From NCBI GenBank assembly GCA_035315065.1, contig DATFYM010000060.1, forward strand, positions 1-10,541: a stretch of DNA of 10,541 nt. The letters are read 5' to 3'. The notes beneath the pieces were generated by a model. The model had not been told where the DNA came from and searched no databases. It was given only the letters and a program-made list of their open reading frames with translations. This document shows, piece by piece, positions 1-7,300 of the stretch. The translations under genes were made by a program, and so were the position numbers. How positions within the stretch are numbered: the first letter of the stretch is position 1; the number at the start of each line of letters is the position of its first letter. The DNA is from DATFYM01 sp035315065 (lineage in GTDB: Bacteria > Acidobacteriota > Terriglobia > UBA7540).

Positions 1-49
1 GGACCGCCAATCGCATGATTTCAACATCGGCAATCTCCAACCTCTGCAT
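1..49 (-). CDS. 5' end of an unidentified leftward gene (partial)
   Basis: An ATG at 49-47 opens a frame that runs off the left edge and encodes MQRLEIADVEIMRLAV. A strong ribosome site (GGGAGGTGA on the minus strand) ends about 7 nt before it, so this looks like a genuine start although only 16 codons are visible. The 'IADVEIMRL' opening resembles the first beta strand of enolase-superfamily (mandelate racemase/muconate lactonising) enzymes, but that is a weak guess from very few residues. The gene is divergent from the ornithine-cyclodeaminase-like gene and shares its 167-bp intergenic region. Confidence 0.55.
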   Translation of the reverse strand, partial: MQRLEIADVEIMRLAV

Positions 50-67
50 CGGTTCACCTCCCGGACC

Positions 68-97
68 ATTCTAGGCCCGAGAGGGTCGGGAATTCAA
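68..97 (-). promoter_or_regulatory. Candidate sigma70-type promoter of the left-edge gene, with dyad in the spacer
   Basis: On the minus strand TTGAAT (97-92) and TAGAAT (73-68) are separated by 18 bp, about 20 bp upstream of the start at 49. The spacer contains a short dyad, CCCGA (76-80) and TCGGG (86-90), where a repressor or activator could sit. Seen by eye only. A second dyad, GCGGC (107-111) and GCCGC (124-128), lies further upstream. Confidence 0.35.
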
Positions 98-135
98 TTT
101 TATTATGCGGCATTACTTATGACGCCGCGTTTAGA

Positions 136-199
136 ATTCGAAACTCGAAATTCGAAGCTCGAAATTCGCTAAGATGCAATTCCGATCTTCGAGTTTCGA
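136..199. repeat. Heptad repeat array (ATTCGAA/ACTCGAA) with inverted arm
   Basis: Five 7-bp units run from 136 to 170: attcgaa, actcgaa, attcgaa, gctcgaa, attcgct. A 12-bp perfect inverted match to the array (TCGAAACTCGAA at 138-149, TTCGAGTTTCGA at 188-199) closes a hairpin with a 38-nt loop. The second arm ends 17 nt before the ATG of the rightward gene, so it would lie in or near its leader. Confidence 0.8.
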
Positions 200-216
200 G
201 GCGCAGTGAGGCCGCC

Positions 217-1176
217 ATGCTTCTGCTCTCCGAAACGGATGTTCAGCAACTCCTCCCGATGGAGAAGGCCATCGAGCGCGTGGAGGCCAGCTTTCTCGCG
301 CAGCATCGCGGAGAGGCCATTAACCGTTCCCGCGAGAGAATCCTCCTTCACCATAGCTCCTTGCACTACATGGCCGCTGCCCTGCCCGCCGAAAACCTGC
401 TGGGAGTGAAGATCTACACCGTCACTCGCTCCGCCTGGCGCTTCGTGGTCCTGCTCTTTGACTCGGAAGGCGGCGACCTTCTGGCGATGATCGAAGCCGA
501 CCATCTCGGTCGCATCCGCACCGGTGCGGCGACCGGTGTAGCAACGAAATACATGGCGCGAGCCGACGCCAGCCAAGTAGGCTTAATCGGCGCGGGCCGG
601 CAAGCCCGGACGCAGCTTGAAGCTGTTGTTCAGGTGAGAAAGGTGGAGGGCGTTCGCGTCTTCAGCCGCGACCCGGAGCGGCGTCTCGCGTTCAGCCATC
701 AGATGAGGGAGCGGCTCGGCGTCACCGTCAGACCCGCAGAGACTGCCGAACAAGCTTCGCGCCCGGCGGACATCGTCATCACCGCCACGACCTCGACTCA
801 ACCTTTGTTACTCGGGGATTGGCTGCGACCGGGGGCTCACGTCAACGCCATCGGGGCCAATATGGCAAACCGGCGCGAGGTCGACGACCGCACCCTCGAT
901 CGCGCCGCCGTCATCGCCGTCGACTCGCTCGCACAGTCGAAGCAGGAGGCGGGTGACCTGATCCAGGGCTTCGCTCATCTGGCGCACGGATGGGACGGCG
1001 CCGTCGAGCTGCAGGAGATCGTCGCGGGCAACCGAACCGGCCGCTCCTCCGACCAGGAAATCACTCTCTTCAAGTCCACCGGGATTGCCTTGTGGGACGT
1101 GGCCGTGGCGGGATTCATCTACCAGGAGGCCCGCCGCCAAGGCCGAGGAGAGGAAGTGGCCATGTGGCAGCGCTGA
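217..1176 (+). CDS. Ornithine cyclodeaminase / mu-crystallin family NAD(P)-dependent enzyme
   Basis: The 319-aa product has the usual length and layout of the family. The N-terminal substrate and dimer region has GVK (Lys65) and the EADHLGRIRTGA segment (93-104). A Rossmann fold begins at VGLIGAGRQA (121-130). GANMANRREVD (213-223) and the AVDS Asp236 with EAGDL (244-248) are family landmarks, as is the closing KSTGIALWD (286-294). Members are cytosolic enzymes that deaminate ornithine or lysine with ring closure, or reduce or oxidise imino and amino acids (ketimine or pyrroline-2-carboxylate reductase, alanine dehydrogenase). The sequence alone does not choose between these substrates. The ATG at 217 is preceded by GAGG with a 5-nt spacer. 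It is divergent from the left-edge gene and convergent with the DUF5666-like gene. No frame disruption is seen. Confidence 0.9.
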   Translation: MLLLSETDVQQLLPMEKAIERVEASFLAQHRGEAINRSRERILLHHSSLHYMAAALPAENLLGVKIYTVTRSAWRFVVLLFDSEGGDLLAMIEADHLGRIRTGAATGVATKYMARADASQVGLIGAGRQARTQLEAVVQVRKVEGVRVFSRDPERRLAFSHQMRERLGVTVRPAETAEQASRPADIVITATTSTQPLLLGDWLRPGAHVNAIGANMANRREVDDRTLDRAAVIAVDSLAQSKQEAGDLIQGFAHLAHGWDGAVELQEIVAGNRTGRSSDQEITLFKSTGIALWDVAVAGFIYQEARRQGRGEEVAMWQR

Positions 1177-1181
1177 CGACA

Positions 1182-1282
1182 GGGTTCGGGATAGAAAAAC
1201 GGGATTCGGGATTCGGGTTTCACAGACAGGAAAGTGATTCGGGGCTTGTTCCTCGAACCCCGAAACCCGAATCCCGAACCCC
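1182..1282. repeat. Heptad (CGGGATT) array forming a long hairpin between convergent genes
   Basis: Copies of gggttcg, cgggatt and cgggttt run from 1182 to 1221, and the inverted set (cgaaccc, cgaaacc, cgaatcc, cgaaccc) from 1254 to 1281. Arms 1201-1221 and 1262-1282 pair at 20 of 21 positions; a nested stem TTCGGGG (1238-1244)/CCTCGAA (1251-1257) fills the loop. It begins 5 nt after the stop of the rightward gene and ends 3 nt before the stop of the leftward gene, so it may end transcription in both directions. There is no clear T-tract, so terminator function is inferred. Confidence 0.8.
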
Positions 1283-1285
1283 ACT

Positions 1286-1636
1286 TCACTTCGGTTCAAT
1301 CTCAATCTTCTGCGCCTTGATCTCACCCGTCTCTTCCAGGTCACCCGCCACTTTCACTCGGATGCCGGCGTGCAAGTCCTTCGCCGACCCCGCCGAGCCG
1401 TCGTCGCGTTTGATGTCCGTCTTATCGTCCACGCGGACATGAAAGATGATGTTGTCTTGGGTGCTCACGGTGAGTTTGTCTTTGACCACTTCAGTGACCT
1501 TGCCTTCCAGGGTGAAACTGGATTCCTGCGGCGCAAGTAGAGAACTTAGCCGGGCCGCGGAGCGCAAAATGTCAACCGCCGGCCCGACACTCAGAACCGC
1601 CATGAGTACAAACATCGGAATCCTTGTTCGGGTCAT
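1286..1636 (-). CDS. Small exported DUF5666-like protein
   Basis: The 116-aa product starts with a basic then hydrophobic stretch (residues 1-20, MTRTRIPMFVLMAVLSVGPA), consistent with a signal peptide or membrane anchor. Residues 40-114 form a compact beta-rich unit (FTLEGKVTEV, LTVSTQ, FHVRVDDKTDI, DLHAGIRVKVAGDL, GEIKAQKIEIE) typical of DUF5666, an OB-like domain common in secreted acidobacterial and other bacterial proteins of unknown function. An ATG at 1636 is chosen over a longer frame because AGGAGG stands 6 nt before it and the extension upstream lies in repeat-like DNA. A TACAAT at 1672-1667 (minus strand) could be the -10 element, but no good -35 is seen. The role is unknown; binding or folding in the periplasm is only a guess. 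Confidence 0.8.
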   Translation of the reverse strand: MTRTRIPMFVLMAVLSVGPAVDILRSAARLSSLLAPQESSFTLEGKVTEVVKDKLTVSTQDNIIFHVRVDDKTDIKRDDGSAGSAKDLHAGIRVKVAGDLEETGEIKAQKIEIEPK

Positions 1637-1704
1637 CGGAAGCCTCCTGTAAGAGGAACCGGACCCATTGTACCGCCGATGAACGGGGAAAGTCTTCCGA
1701 CTCA

Positions 1705-1755
1705 CTGCCATGGCTGCCATGGGCAGCAATGGGCCACAAGACACACGATGGCCCA
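1705..1755. repeat. Short nonad repeat (CTGCCATGG) and adjacent 7-bp hairpin
   Basis: Two perfect 9-bp units ctgccatgg (1705-1722) are followed by a shifted degenerate one (cagcaatgg, 1724-1732). Next to them TGGGCCA (1730-1736) pairs with TGGCCCA (1749-1755) across 12 nt. It lies between the membrane-protein gene and the DUF5666-like gene. No T-tract is present on either strand. Confidence 0.45.
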
Positions 1756-1816
1756 CAAACCCCCAATCTTCTCTTTTGGCAGCGCATTAAACCCCCTCAG
1801 TGGCAAAAACAGATCG

Positions 1817-1867
1817 GGGCAACGGACAACTGACGACGGACGGCTGTCCGGCAGGCACACGTTGCCC
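1817..1867. repeat. Degenerate heptads with nested hairpin downstream of the membrane-protein gene
   Basis: Units caacgga, caactga, cgacgga, cggctgt run from 1820 to 1847. GGGCAAC (1817-1823) pairs with GTTGCCC (1861-1867), enclosing an inner stem CGGAC (1837-1841)/GTCCG (1846-1850) with a GGCT loop. It is about 40 nt past the stop of the leftward membrane-protein gene, so it may act on its transcript end. Confidence 0.5.
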
Positions 1868-1905
1868 AGTGCTATCCGACCCAAAGCCTCGCCGACCCGG
1901 CAGCC

Positions 1906-2454
1906 CTACCCCACGTAGCGGCGCGAGGTGCCCAACTCGACCTCGTGCATAGCGGCGATCGCCGGCTCCTCGATGGAGCCGGAAGCGATCAACCGCACTG
2001 CCGAGTCAACCCAAAGCGGCAGGAGATCGAGCCGGATGTTGGAGAGCGCAATTAGAAGGAAAATTGCCGGTCCGAAGAACGCGATGTTTCTCAACCAGGC
2101 GCGCACTGCGGGTTCGACGCCGCTGCCGAGGAGGCGCGTCAGGACATTGAGGACCAGCATCGCGCCCAACCCCCAGAGCAAACTCCGATTTACGGGGCAG
2201 CCGCGACGCATGACGGCCAGCACCAGAACGGCCGCGGCGAGCACATAGAGAATGATGTCAAAGCCCGCTCTCGCCTGGGCCATCCATCGCGGCGATCCCG
2301 CGGCGAGTCCCCACGCCGCGGCCAACTGCATCAATACGCCGCAACAGAGCCACAAGGTGAATGCCTGATTCTTGCGGTGGTAGCCCTGGTGGATATAAAG
2401 CAGCGACAAACTGAACAGAACGGTAGCGTCTAACGCCCAAAACATGATTCGCAT
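1906..2454 (-). CDS. Five-helix integral membrane protein of unknown function
   Basis: The 182-aa product has about five hydrophobic helices, at residues 4-21, 31-50, 60-77, 85-101 and 113-131. A soluble C-terminal tail of about 45 residues (RLDLLPLWVDSAVRLI, then EEPAIAAMHEVELG) follows. No catalytic motif or known family was recognised; it could be a stand-alone sensor-like membrane module, but that is speculation. The ATG at 2454 is well supported by AAGGAGG with an 8-nt spacer. The gene lies downstream of the tail-like module on the same strand, separated by 271 bp holding a repeat array and a candidate promoter, so it is probably a separate unit. Confidence 0.75.
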   Translation of the reverse strand: MRIMFWALDATVLFSLSLLYIHQGYHRKNQAFTLWLCCGVLMQLAAAWGLAAGSPRWMAQARAGFDIILYVLAAAVLVLAVMRRGCPVNRSLLWGLGAMLVLNVLTRLLGSGVEPAVRAWLRNIAFFGPAIFLLIALSNIRLDLLPLWVDSAVRLIASGSIEEPAIAAMHEVELGTSRRYVG

Positions 2455-2610
2455 GGCAGGGGCCTCCTTTGCCTCCTCACTTCTTTGCCTCGGTCTGCTA
2501 CCTTCACCTTGGCGAGGCCCCGGCCATGTCGTGACTTACTGCAAGTTTGGCCATGGACACATGACTCGTTTCGCCTCCCTATGAACGCCTAATGATCGCG
2601 TCATAGAGAG

Positions 2611-2639
2611 AGCGTACACCAGCCATGGAGCCTAGTCAA
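2611..2639 (-). promoter_or_regulatory. Candidate promoter for the membrane-protein gene
   Basis: On the minus strand TTGACT (2639-2634) and TACGCT (2616-2611) are separated by exactly 17 bp. The -35 matches consensus at 5 of 6, the -10 at only 3 of 6. Downstream, CTATGA (2579-2584) and TCATAG (2601-2606) form an inverted repeat near the expected transcript start that could be an operator. The rest of 2455-2660 shows no gene. Confidence 0.35.
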
Positions 2640-2660
2640 GGTATCGAATGTTTATTACGT

Positions 2661-2723
2661 CATATACATCTCATACATCCTAGACATTCCAGACATCCTA
2701 GACATCTTAGACGTTCGAGACAC
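2661..2723. repeat. Tandem nonad array (about seven copies, NNTAGACAT type)
   Basis: Seven consecutive 9-bp units can be laid out: catatacat, ctcatacat, cctagacat, tccagacat, cctagacat, cttagacgt, tcgagacac. The array ends 2 nt from the stop codon of the small RHH gene, at the downstream end of the tail-like module. Unlike the other arrays it has no obvious inverted partner. Confidence 0.85.
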
Positions 2724-2725
2724 GC

Positions 2726-2947
2726 CTAAGGCGGCGGATCCAGGCGCAGGCGGCGAATGAACTGCTCCAGCGGCTGGTCTGACCCCTCCTGGTGTTCATA
2801 AATTTCCAGCACCCTGTCCAGTACGAGACCAATTACCTCCGAGCGCTTGCGCAGCGAGCTGTTACACCATTTCTGCAAGCTTTGGAATCGGTCCGCCTGT
2901 AGCCTACCTGTGACTGGAACCTCCATCTTGGATCTTATGCCGTCCAT
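2726..2947 (-). CDS. Small ribbon-helix-helix-like DNA-binding protein
   Basis: The 73-aa product carries a ribbon-helix-helix pattern: a strand at residues 8-15 (MEVPVTGR), helix 1 at about 18-29 (ADRFQSLQKWCN), a turn, then helix 2 at 35-51 with the hallmark RSEVIGLVLDRVLEIYE. RHH proteins bind DNA as dimers through the strand and often regulate phage or toxin-antitoxin genes. The C-terminus is acidic then basic (EQFIRRLRLD). The ATG at 2947 is chosen because GGAG lies 8 nt before it; a TTG at 2980 would give 84 aa overlapping the fibre gene stop. It is the last gene of the leftward tail-like module, so it may regulate that module, though no operator was identified and no toxin partner is next to it. 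Confidence 0.65.
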   Translation of the reverse strand: MDGIRSKMEVPVTGRLQADRFQSLQKWCNSSLRKRSEVIGLVLDRVLEIYEHQEGSDQPLEQFIRRLRLDPPP

Positions 2948-2973
2948 AGAGTTATCTCCATCAACCCGAGAGA

Positions 2974-3606
2974 TCACCAAACCTGTATTTGCCCGGTGAC
3001 TCCCGCGTTCGAGGCGACGAGGTAGACGTTGGTGCCGTCAAACATCCCCGCCGCCTGAAAATAAATCGCCCCGCCGGAGGTCATCTGGATCACAGCCCCC
3101 AAGGGCGTTCGCCCCAGCCCGTGTGGAAGGGTGAAGTTCCCCGCCGCCGCGGGTGAAGCGACCACTTGTCCATAGATCCGGGTCGCCGCCGCCACCGAAG
3201 TCACTGCCGCCGGTCCGGTCACCACCTGGCCCACCAGGGCATCACCGCTGTTGGCCCCGATGGCTACCGACTGATAATAGAACCCGGAGTTCGAATTGTA
3301 GAATAGGTAGGAGGTTTCGCTCGCCGGGGCCGGTCCCAAGCCGGGGGCCAACGCAGGAGCGTACCGAATGCCCTGGGAATAGAGAACTCCGGCGCTCAGC
3401 CCTGGCGCGAGCGACACCGACGTCGACAGAGCGAATCCGGAAATCACGCCGTTCATACCCAGGTCGCGGTACTGCAAATCCGCAAGGAATGCCACGTTGG
3501 CGTCCAGTAAGGCCCAGTTGCCGTCCTGATCGGTTTCCCAGCCGGTCAGTCCGTGCTGCGGCTGGATCAGACCTTTGCGCGGCAGGATTGTTCTAGTAAC
3601 CGCCAT
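2974..3606 (-). CDS. Tail-fibre-like / receptor-binding protein
   Basis: The 210-aa product has the look of a short phage fibre. An N-terminal segment (QPQHGLTGWETDQDGNWALLDANVAFLADL, residues 15-44) resembles the attachment start of many fibres, where an 'N/W..LD' pattern recurs. A beta-rich, Gly/Ala/Ser/Val-rich middle (63-150) follows, then a C-terminal unit starting GNFTLPHGLGRTPLGAV (156-172) and ending in VTGQIQVW. It would sit at the tail tip and touch the host surface. The ATG at 3606 follows directly on a heptad array; the only ribosome-site-like purines (GAGAACTGAAA) come from that array. It lies downstream of the 160-aa gene across a 112-bp gap. Family assignment is by pattern only. 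Confidence 0.6.
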   Translation of the reverse strand: MAVTRTILPRKGLIQPQHGLTGWETDQDGNWALLDANVAFLADLQYRDLGMNGVISGFALSTSVSLAPGLSAGVLYSQGIRYAPALAPGLGPAPASETSYLFYNSNSGFYYQSVAIGANSGDALVGQVVTGPAAVTSVAAATRIYGQVVASPAAAGNFTLPHGLGRTPLGAVIQMTSGGAIYFQAAGMFDGTNVYLVASNAGVTGQIQVW

Positions 3607-3607
3607 T

Positions 3608-3720
3608 TTCAGTTCTCAGTTCTCAGTTCTCAGTTTTCAGTTTTCAGTCATCACTTCGTCGGTGCTCAGTTTCCTCAAGCTTCGGGTCTTAACTGAAAAC
3701 TGACGGCTGATAACTAACTC
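3608..3720. repeat. Heptad (AGTTCTC/AGTTTTC) array with inverted arm
   Basis: Units agttctc (three copies), agttttc (two) and agtcatc run from 3611 to 3652. A 13-bp perfect inverted match links TCAGTTTTCAGTT (3630-3642) with AACTGAAAACTGA (3691-3703), loop 48 nt. Degenerate units continue to 3720 and run into the stop codon of the 160-aa gene (TGA, 3721-3719), while the left end touches the ATG of the fibre-like gene. The array fills the whole gap between two tail genes. Confidence 0.85.
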
Positions 3721-4201
3721 AGTTCGAAACATTCACGCTCGACCGCACTGCCATGCAGTACACCTTCACGAGACCCTGATTCTCGGCCCCGCTGACCGAC
3801 CAGTAAATCTGGCACGTAACCCGCCCGGTCGCGTCGTTCACGTCAAGTTGGTACGGAACGCTGATCAGGTTGCCTTGACCAGTATCCGTACTGGATAAAA
3901 CAGGAAAACTCTGTTGCCCCGAGACAAAGCCGGCAGCGGGCGAGCGGCTGGAGGCAAACAACGGGATGAACATGCACTCGGCCCGCGCGTACGCGTAGCC
4001 GTCCACGGGACTCTGAGGCGTCGGCACGGTGTCCCCCGGTTGGTAGAAGCCCATGAAGATCACCTCCGGACGCACGGCCGCGAACTTCGCGTTGTGACTC
4101 ATCTTCAGCAGCGAGTCGTCCGTGAGCGGCTGGTTGCCCGCTAGGACGGTGTCCGCGATGTCGAAGAAGCCCGGAATGGAACTAAGTGTCAGTTGGGACA
4201 T
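3719..4201 (-). CDS. Phage-structural-like protein of unknown function (160 aa)
   Basis: No firm family was recognised. The product has no signal peptide or membrane segment and is predicted soluble and beta-rich. Notable segments are an N-terminal 'IPGFFDIADTVLAGNQPLTDDSL' stretch (residues 9-31), VRPEVIFMGFYQPGDTVPTP (43-62), SPVDGYAYARAECMF (64-78) and a C-terminal beta half (113-155) with VPYQLDVNDATGRVTCQIYW. The SPVDGY-type segment is reminiscent of phage tail-tip or fibre-associated proteins, and the place between the hub-like gene and the fibre-like gene supports a tail-tip role. The ATG at 4201 is preceded by GGATAAAG that forms the edge of a nonamer hairpin. Confidence 0.6.
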   Translation of the reverse strand: MSQLTLSSIPGFFDIADTVLAGNQPLTDDSLLKMSHNAKFAAVRPEVIFMGFYQPGDTVPTPQSPVDGYAYARAECMFIPLFASSRSPAAGFVSGQQSFPVLSSTDTGQGNLISVPYQLDVNDATGRVTCQIYWSVSGAENQGLVKVYCMAVRSSVNVSN

Positions 4202-4206
4202 AAGAC

Positions 4207-4295
4207 TTTATCCACAGATTTCGCAGATTTCACAGACCCAAAACTTGTCTTCTGCGGATTCTCTTAATCGGTGTAATCTGCGCAATCTGTGGATC
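4207..4295. repeat. Nonamer hairpin element (TCCACAGATTTCGCAGATT type), copy 1
   Basis: Left arm TCCACAGATTTCGCAGATT (4211-4229) and right arm AATCTGCGCAATCTGTGGA (4275-4293) pair at 18 of 19 positions, and pairing continues partly into the loop. Within each arm the unit period is 9 bp (cacagattt, cgcagattt, cacagaccc). It fills the gap between the 1466-aa gene (stop 4304-4306) and the start of the 160-aa gene at 4201. Confidence 0.9.
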
Positions 4296-4303
4296 CTCTT
4301 TCT

Positions 4304-7300
4304 TCAGAAAATCGTGTTCCCTATCGTTCCGTCGCTGTACGTGCCGCCCGTCGCCGCCTGCGAAACGAACATATACCGCTGCTTCTGCTGCAGAGTCGCG
4401 CTCGTCCAATTCCGAATCCCGGCGCTGGCGGGCGCGATCAAATACGGCGTCGTCATCTGGCAATAGCGCAAGTCGAGCAAGCCAAACGAGACGCTGCCGT
4501 TTCCCAAGTCGGGCTGGCGCTCGATCACTTCGCACACCACGCTGGCCAGGCCCATCCGACCCTGGTGATAGTCGGGCACCAGCGGGTGCGTCAGCCACAC
4601 CAAGTCGCCGAGCTCCACCGGCAGCGCGGAAAGAAACGCCTTGAAGCGATACACGGCGGGCGCAAAAGCGTAGCGGCGGAAAATGCGGTCGGATATCAAG
4701 TAAGCCATCAGGCTGCCGCCGCGCACGAGGCGCAGGCCGGTGGACTCGATCTGATGGATCGCCGCCTGCTGGTAAGTCCGGAGCGACCGCGGCTGCTCGA
4801 AGGTGAGCGTGTTGTAGTACTGGCGGGCAGCGGTAGTAGGCCCGAGGACAAGCGAGCTGCCGTATCCATCCACATCCGTCTTCACGGTGACCACATTGGT
4901 CACATTGCGCCGCTGGACCTGGGGAATGCCCTGAATGTTCTTGCCGGTAAACGCGAACACCGGCGTCTGGTTCTGGGGCGACTTCATCGACTTCAGCGAG
5001 AGGCGGCCGTCGGCGCGCGCGATGGTGTAGAGTCCCAGCACCTTCAGGATCTGGTCTTCGATGAAACTCTTCAGATCGATGGGCCGGGTGATGCTGAACT
5101 CAAACCAGACGCCGCTGAACTGGCCGTCGCGCAGTGCCAGAACGCCGGGCACGTCAAGATACGGATTCGGGTTGATCAGCGTGCTGAGATCGCCGAGTCC
5201 GGTCAACGGGTTCGGCCGGTACGTCACCCAGCCCGGCGGCGGCGAGGCGGGCATGTAGCTGGGGCCAGTGTAGGTTTGCGCCAGCCGCTCGAGCACATAG
5301 TTCGAGCCGGAGAGGGCGGGATCCTGACCCACGCCGCCTTCGTTCTGAAGCGCGGCGAGAAAGATATCGAGCGGATGGCCCTGCAAATAGCGCGGATTCG
5401 AATCCGATACCGGCAGGGCGTTGGGAAGCCAGGCCGGACCCTGCGGCTGCACCGCCTCCGGCCCGCCCGGTGTATATACGCCCGGGCCGCCTTGGGTCCA
5501 CACCTGCTGCCCTTGCAGGAACCGCTGCACGTCGCGGCAGGTGAGTGTGACCTTGCCGTCCTCGGTCCAGCCCACCTGGTAAATCTGCATCGTCGCCAGC
5601 GGCACAAAGTCGCCGAGGGCGAGCGAGGGAAATCCTTGCTTGATCTGCACCATCTTGCCGATCAGCGCATCCTGGGCCGCCAGCCCCTTGATGGTGCCGT
5701 TGGGGTCGATCGATTGAATCGTGACGGTCCCCACAGACGAGGCGCCGTTCAGTTCGTCGACGGACTGCGAGGCTCCAGAAGGAATCTGGAGGCAAGGCAC
5801 CATGGTGGCGCTGTTGGAGACGCTGAGCAGCAAGCCGGGGTTGGTTGCCACCAGCCAGAACCAAGCGGTGGAAGCAAAGGCCGGCCACACTTCCAGCTCG
5901 TAAGGCAAGCCGCGCGCGGCCAGCGAATACGCCAGCAGCGACCCGTTGCCGCCCCCGATGGCGGTAGTGGCTCGGACCGTGCGCTGATCGGTGATCAGCC
6001 GGGCAAGAAACGCATCCAGGCCGCCCCCACCTCCGGGATAGGCGCCGCCAAAATATGTGGCCACGGCGGCGACACCATAAAGCCGCAGCAGGGCCAGAAT
6101 CATTCCCCAGCTCTCCTCCTGCCCGACGCTGGCCGGCGAGCCGGAATAGCCGCCGGCGCTGTCGTTGTAAGGCTTGAAGCCGCTGAAGGCGGTGGACTGC
6201 GCGTAGGCCTGGTTGTACGAATTGGAAGCGCTCGATAGGGTGATGGCCTGATTCTGAAGGTAGAACTGCTGCGCGACAAACTCCAGGCACTGGGTGGCGA
6301 GGTCGTCGCGCCCGAAGGCGTCGCAAAACAACGCTGTCCACGTGCCGCTGGCGTCGAGCGCCTGCGAGGTGTCGAGCGTACTTCCCGCTGCTCCCTGGGC
6401 GAAGTGCCCCGGCAGGGCCCCGGGAGCAATATAAAGGTTGGCGATAAGCTGCTGTCCCACCGTAATCGCGGCGCCCATCGCCTGCGTGCCGGTGTTAGCA
6501 AGCGACGCGGCCTGAGCGCTGGTGATGGTGGCCGTCTTCAGCAACTGGGTGGCGGCCAGGCCCAGCACCCCGCTCGCGCGCATGAAAGCAAAGTAGACGT
6601 CAACATTGTGCTCCGTCGAGACCCTCAGCATCTTGCCGGGTACATACTGGTAGCCGGGGTCCTGGTACATTCCATATCCCAGATAGAAGAGCCCCTGGGT
6701 GAGGTCGCCGGCGTTCGATTGCAGGGTCAAGAGAAAGTTGATCATGCGCTGCAAGTAGAGCGCCGGGGTGTAATCGAGCGAGAGCTGCATGTAAATGGAA
6801 TACGCGTAGACCACCCAGGCCATCGACCCGGTTCGAATGTACGCCTGATCCACCTGGCCGTAGTAGGTGTCATAGGAGAAGCTCAGGGAATTCACGGGCT
6901 GGAGCGTGCCTACGCTGAGGTTATCGAAATACATGTCGCCGGCCGCCGTCAGCGTGACCTTGAAACTGGTGATAGAGGCGAGCGTATCCCCGGTCAAATT
7001 TGAGACTTGAGATTTGAGATCTACAAGGGTCGTGCGCCAATTGGATGTCCCCGGACCGATCGGGATGATGATGGTCTTGGTACCCGCGTTGAACGTCGCC
7101 CCACCGGTGGTAGAACCGGCGGCGGCGCTGGTCACCTGCACGTCCGTCACTTTGCCGCCCACCGTCGCGACGCCAATATCGATCTGAAAGGTTGAACTCG
7201 CGGCCTCGTAGTGCTCGAAGCTGATCTGAGTGTCAGCGGTGTCGGGAAGGCCGGTGCCCGAGCCAACGTTGGAGTATGTAAAGTTGTCGCCAGTTGCCGC

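Noticed and set aside
808..1442. Overlapping frames on both strands within and after the ornithine-cyclodeaminase-like gene
   Set aside because: They read through the CGGGATT hairpin and are out of frame with two well-supported genes that explain the same DNA.
2661..2723. CRISPR array
   Set aside because: Units are 9 bp in direct tandem with no spacers and no cas genes in the window.
4289..6238. Long open frame of 649 codons on the plus strand
   Set aside because: It is antisense to the 1466-aa gene, has an Arg/His/Gln-rich sequence without domain pattern, and its start lies in and beside a repeat element. Long antisense frames are expected opposite GC-rich genes.
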